Of a DNA stretch of 64,000 bases, positions 59,505 through 64,000 are shown piece after piece. Origin of the DNA: Palaemon carinicauda (taxonomy: Eukaryota > Arthropoda > Malacostraca > Decapoda > Palaemonidae); NCBI RefSeq assembly GCF_036898095.1, contig NC_090726.1, positions 180,406,663 to 180,470,662 of the forward strand, in the 5' to 3' direction. Position numbers and translations under genes: made by a program. The notes under the pieces were generated by a model. The model was not told where the DNA came from, ran no database searches, and saw only the letters and a list, made by a program, of their open reading frames with translations. Position 1 is the stretch's first letter, and every line of letters starts with the position of its first letter.

Positions 59505-59880
59505 CAAGTCCCCTGTGGGGAATTATATCTCTTAACCCCTAATAAAACTGAATATATGCATTTACAAACCTTGCCCAGTAATAACTTTAGACTCCATCTA
59601 TCTACAAACCTGTCTATCTTTCTATACCTTCATTCCAAGGTTTCATTTTCTCCTACCATACCTAGTTTCTATTCATATTTCTCTCCCTTTTATTCTCTCC
59701 TCCTCCTCTCCGGGTGTCGATTTTACCTCGTTAACCCCTAAGAAAATTGAAGTTATGAATTACATATCTTAAACTTCCTCTGACTATATACCTCTCTATC
59801 TATCTATATCTCCATTCCAAGCTTCTTTTCTCTTCCATCATACCTAGTTTCTATTCATATTTCCCTTCATTTCCTCCTCC
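59505..59880. repeat. ~200-bp imperfect direct repeat at the duplication edge
   Basis: The series TTAACCCCTAATAAAA, ACTCCATCTATCTACAAACC, CATACCTAGTTTCTATTCAT (59533-59680) recurs as TTAACCCCTAAGAAAA, CTATATACCTCTCTATCT, CATACCTAGTTTCTATTCAT (59733-59860). Confidence 0.7.
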
Positions 59881-60284
59881 CTCCTCCTCCTACCCTCTCC
59901 TCCCCTTCACTCTCTCCTCATCCCCCGCAGTGCCATCTGTTCTAACCCTCGTTACCCACAATCCCCTTCAACACAACCCTTCATCCTTTCCTCTGGCAAC
60001 GCTTCTTGAAATTCTCATCCATGCTAAAAGTCTTTGCGAATTTTCACGGGATGTTTATAACAGTGTGGTATTATGGCCCGAGGGATCTCTCTTCCTTTAC
60101 CTCTGCCTTCCTTTTTTCTTTTTTTCTTTTTCTTCTCTCAGTCCCGATAGAAACCATGTTCATGTTTTGACACTAGGTCTAAAAATAGAAGTGTTTTAAA
60201 AGGGTATGATGAAACTCTTAATTTTACAGCGTAGAACGTAGGTAAAGGAATTAGCAATAAAGCAAATCAATAGGGAACTCTCCA
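59881..60284. other. Pyrimidine-rich DNA, nothing recognised
   Basis: Beyond the duplication. The 89-codon frame at 59930-60199 has no recognisable domain. Confidence 0.5.
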
Positions 60285-60545
60285 TTGACTTTTTACAAAG
60301 TTTTTAAACCATTATAATTTTACTTTTCATTATTTTTTTACGTTTTTCAAACTTTTTAGACTATCTTTTTTTACTCTTTTCAAACTTTTTAAACCATTAT
60401 TTTTTACTTTTCAAAATTTTTAAACCATCATTTTTTTTATTTTTTCAAAACTTTTAAACCATTTTTTTTTACTTTTTCAAACTTTTTAAACCATTAATTT
60501 TTACTTTTTTTTTCTAAATTTTAAACCATTATTTTTCTATTTCCA
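60285..60545. repeat. AT-rich minisatellite (~35-40-bp units, about six)
   Basis: Units of the type CAAACTTTTTAAACCATTAT plus TTTTTACTTTT, diverged from one another. Confidence 0.85.
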
Positions 60546-62344
60546 GTACTCGGTGACTCAATTTTTGTGGTTGTTGAAAAATAGGTGTAAACTGTTTTGT
60601 TAAATCTCAGTATATTCTAATACAATTTAACTGATTAGTGATTTTAAAGGATCTAAAAGCAGTAGCTCAGAAAAGAATATCAGTGTGAAATTTAATTATT
60701 TTTTACAATGTAAGTAAAGAAAATAACAATACACTGTAGTTGTTGTAGTAAAAACAATGCATTAACCTTTTCATTCATTTGCAGAAAAAAATATCAACGT
60801 TTTTCAATAATCAATTGAAACCTAAGATGCTGCCAAAACGTATACCTACTGTTGATGTAAACATTATTATCATAATCATAATCATCATCATTATTAACAT
60901 TATGATGATGGTGGTGGTGGTGCTATTGATATCATTAGTATGAGAAGGATCGCAAATCTATAACAAAAAAAAAATCTATCATACCATCAAGAACTACAAT
61001 AGATCATAATACAAACTTTATATTAGACAACTATTTATCAGAATAGAAAATATTTATATTAAAGCTAAAACCATTTGCCTATGACAAAGAAAATACAATA
61101 GTTCTTTTGTATTCTCATTAAGATTAAGGAGATCATTTCATCCTGCTATCTTTGCTGAAATGAACCTTTTCTTGTAGCCGGATGAAAACACCAGAGCAGT
61201 AGCCATTTTATTCATGTAAATACAATCCTATTTTGTCCTGATAATCATTAAGAGCAGTGTGTGACGTATACTTTAACCATGCATGCAATATATAGTCTTA
61301 TATTCTAGTTTTAATTTGCTTTATTAATCAATTTCATAATGAAACTTAACTTACGGCATGTAGGTAGATGTTCTTCAATAGAGTTGAAATTAATACTTTC
61401 TTTTACAACACTTAAATTACGGTATATTGGTAATAAATTCTTCAATATAGTTGAAATTAACGTTTTCTTTTACAACCAGTGCAATGAATAGAAATTTAAA
61501 CATAAAATATGCAAAAATAATATTAAAAGTTAGTTCCTAGATTAATATCGGCTGCCAACATCTACAGTCCGTCCTGAGCTGACCTACCTCCTGATAGGTC
61601 AAGGAAAAGTAATAAGATTTTATACCTAAAGATTACTGTAGCCAAAGGAGAAACACCTGAGGTCCTTACCTAACCCAACCCCCACCCCCAACCTAACCTC
61701 CACCCCCAACCTAACCCCCACCTAACCCTTCCGTCCTTCCTATCCGGCACAAATTCTTTTCTGACCTTCTTATTCCTTCGTCCAACTGGACTAATCGTTT
61801 TATGTGATTGATGTCTGAGGAATTGGGGATTTGCTGGACATGTCAGGGAGTTTTATGGAAGGTAGATTGATTAATAACTAAAAGGTAAGCCTATGACTAT
61901 TACTAAGGGTGATTTTCTCGTAATAGCATTAGGACTATTAATGATCTTAGAGTTGTTTTCCGTAGATGTTATAACTCCGGAATTAATTTTCCAGAAAGAC
62001 ATCAAATTCTTAGTTATAGAGCCGATTTTATCGCTCTGGGCATAGTATTTATTTCATGTGCGTGAGAATTATAATCAACAATTCAGCAGAAAATACGCAT
62101 ACTAATAAGAAAAATCCTTCCAACCTAACCTTAAACATTAGTCCAGGTTAACATATTCATTACCGTAGGTTTAGAAAGCATAACTAGAGGGTGCAAGTTT
62201 ATTTTTTTTCTGTAAAATCTTGTTCTTCAATGTGTAACTAATCATAAAGATAATAGAGCATTCCGTAACGAGATTTACTTGGTAAAAAATAAGAAAATAA
62301 TGACATTTAGTGTATTGCATAAACCAGCAATTAAGATCTAAATA
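60546..62344. other. AT-rich DNA with a C-rich patch, no gene
   Basis: No acceptable frame. A C-rich tract at 61668-61735 holds degenerate CCTAACC/CCCCCACC units. The short trinucleotide runs at 60868-60925 are (ATC)n/(GGT)n-like. Confidence 0.55.
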
Positions 62345-62349
62345 GGATG

Positions 62350-64000
62350 ATAGCAGCATCCTGGTATTATTCCACATTAGGGTCCGTGTCCTTGTATTAT
62401 TTCACATTAGGGTACGGGTCCTTGTATTATTCCACATTAAGGTCTGCATCCTGGTATAATTCCACATTAGGGTCCTAAATCCTGGTATTATTCCACATAA
62501 AGGTCCGAATCCTTGTATCATTCCACATAATAGTCCGAATTCTTGTATTCCATGTTAGGGACCGCATCCTGGTATAATTACACATTAGGATCCGGGTCCT
62601 GGTAAAATTCTACATTAGGTCCCGGGTCCTGGTATAATTCTACATTGGGGCCCGGGTCCTGGTATAATTCCATATTAGGGTCCAGATTTGGTATTATTCC
62701 ATATTAGGGTCCAGTCCCTTTTATTATTTCACATTAGGGTCCAGTTTCTGATATTACTCCATATTAGGGTTCGGTTCCTGGTATTATTCCACATTAGGGT
62801 CTGGTTCAGATCTAGTTCCTGGTATTATTCCTCAATAGGGCCCTGCACCTTGTATTATTTCACATTAGGGCCCTGCACCTTGTATTATTTCACATTAGGG
62901 TCCGGCACCTTGTATTATTCCACATCAGGGTCCGGCACCTTGTATTATTCCACATCAGGGTCCGGCACCTTGTATTATTCCACATTAGAGTTAGCATCCT
63001 GGTATAATTCCACATTAGGATCCAGATCCTGGTATAATTCCACATTAGGGTCCTGGTCCTTGTATTGTTTCACGTTAGGGCCCGCATCCTGGTATAATTC
63101 CACATTAGGAGTCATCTTCTGGTATTATTCCACAGTATAATCCAGCTCCATGTATTCCATATTAGGACTGCATCCTAGTAAAATTCCAGATTAGGGTACG
63201 GTTCTTGGTATAATTCCACATTAGGGTCCAGTTCCTGATATTATTCTGCATTAGGGTCCGGGTCCTTGTATTATTCCACATTAGGGTCCAGATTTTGTAT
63301 TATTCCACATTAGGGTCTGGTTCCTGGTATCATTCCACATTAGGGTCTAGCTCCTGGAAATATTCCACAATCAGGTCCGGTTCCTAGTATTATTCCACAT
63401 TAGGGTCTGGCTCCTGGTATAATTCCACATTAGGGTGCTGGTCCTTTTATTATTCCATGTTAGGGCCCGCATCCCGGTATACTGTTATTCCACATTAGTG
63501 TCCGTGTTCGAGTATTAGTCCACATTATGGTCTGATCCTTGTATTCCATATTAGGGTTCGGGTCCTTTTAATAATTCCACCTTATGGTCCGGGTCCTTTT
63601 AATAATTCCACCTTAGGGTCCGGGTTTTTGTATAATTCCACCTTAGGGTCCGGGTCCTTGTATAATTCCACCTTAGGGTCCGGGTCCTTGTATAATTCCA
63701 CATTAGGGTCCGGGTCCTTGTATAATTCCACATTAGGGTTCGGGTCCTTGTATAATTCCACATTAGGGTCCGGGGCCTTGCATAATTCCACACCAGGGTC
63801 CGGGGCCTTGTATAATTCCATATTAGGGCACAAATCCTTGTAATTCTCCACATTAGGGACCGGATCCTTGTATAATTGCACATTAAGGTCCTCATCCCAG
63901 TATAATTGCACATTAAGGTCCTCATCCCAGTATAATTCCCCATTAGGGTCCACATCCTAGTATAATTCCATATTGGGTCCATCCCCTGGTATTAATCCAC
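62350..64000. repeat. 30-bp minisatellite, array 2 (continues past the window)
   Basis: More than 50 units with core ATTCCACATTAGGGTCCGGG plus TCCTTGTATA, in the same orientation as array 1. The right part (63590-63800) is most homogeneous, with CCACCTTAGGGTCCGGGTCC variants. Ten-residue peptide repeats appear in frames on both strands (YNSTLGSGSL; NVELYKDPDP) because the unit is 30 bp. They are not taken as genes. Confidence 0.95.

Larger units (their letters stand above)
39258..59700 (+). repeat. Segmental tandem duplication, copy B (~20.4 kb)
   Basis: Direct repeat of 19659-39257. Its right end is recognised by CATACCTAGTTTCTATTCAT near 59655, corresponding to ACACCTAGTTTCTATTTACA near 39227. 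A ~180-bp partial re-duplication of that end follows at about 59715-59880. B-specific insertions include the full-length LTR retrotransposon 46193-50587 and extra 43-bp units at 45597-45725. Confidence 0.93.

Noticed and set aside
61668..61735. Telomeric (CCTAA)n tract
   Set aside because: CCTAACC occurs only a few times, mixed with CCCCCACC; it is too degenerate and short for an arthropod TTAGG telomere.

Overview
The window looks like repeat-dominated, AT-rich nuclear DNA of an arthropod, most likely a decapod crustacean. This is inferred from very long (TA)n, (GA)n/(CT)n and (AAT)n microsatellites, a tRNA-derived SINE, a CsRN1-type Ty3/Gypsy element, a Penelope-like element, an RLE-type non-LTR remnant, a PIF/Harbinger element, and several repeat families resembling those common in shrimp and prawn DNA. 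No database search was possible. I recognise no intact host protein gene, tRNA or rRNA gene, and almost all real coding similarity is in decayed mobile elements.

Layout. (1) 1-7.08 kb: tandem array of a ~2-kb unit, about 3.5 copies, cut by the window edge. (2) 7.1-10.05 kb: one unassigned ORF and microsatellites. (3) 10.16-12.67 kb: a 30-bp minisatellite, followed by a ~200-bp near-perfect palindrome. (4) 12.9-19.66 kb: mostly unique AT-rich DNA with interspersed repeat fragments and microsatellites. (5) 19.66-39.26 kb (copy A) and 39.26-~59.7 kb (copy B): a direct head-to-tail duplication of a ~19.6-kb unit. (6) 59.7-62.34 kb: AT-rich DNA with a small minisatellite. (7) 62.35 kb to the window end: a second array of the same 30-bp minisatellite.

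The duplication orders events. Present in both copies, so older: an array of palindromic units, a SINE, an RLE-type non-LTR 3' fragment, a Penelope-like element with inverted ~0.7-kb arms, and a LINE-like repeat tail. Present in only one copy, so apparently younger: in B, a full-length but decayed CsRN1-type LTR retrotransposon (46193-50587); in A, a pol-less derivative of that family (21024-22351), a PIF/Harbinger element keeping only a MADF-like ORF (34023-35445), and a GC-rich tract (26804-26938). Matching empty sites exist in the other copy for the full-length LTR element and the Harbinger element.

The observations most worth following are a 248-bp block with no differences between A and B although its neighbourhood differs by roughly 5-12%; a canonical A AAA AAC slippery heptamer exactly in the gag/pol overlap of the LTR element; a hammerhead-ribozyme-like hairpin in all four Penelope arms; and a minisatellite born from a piece of gag inside the pol-less derivative.
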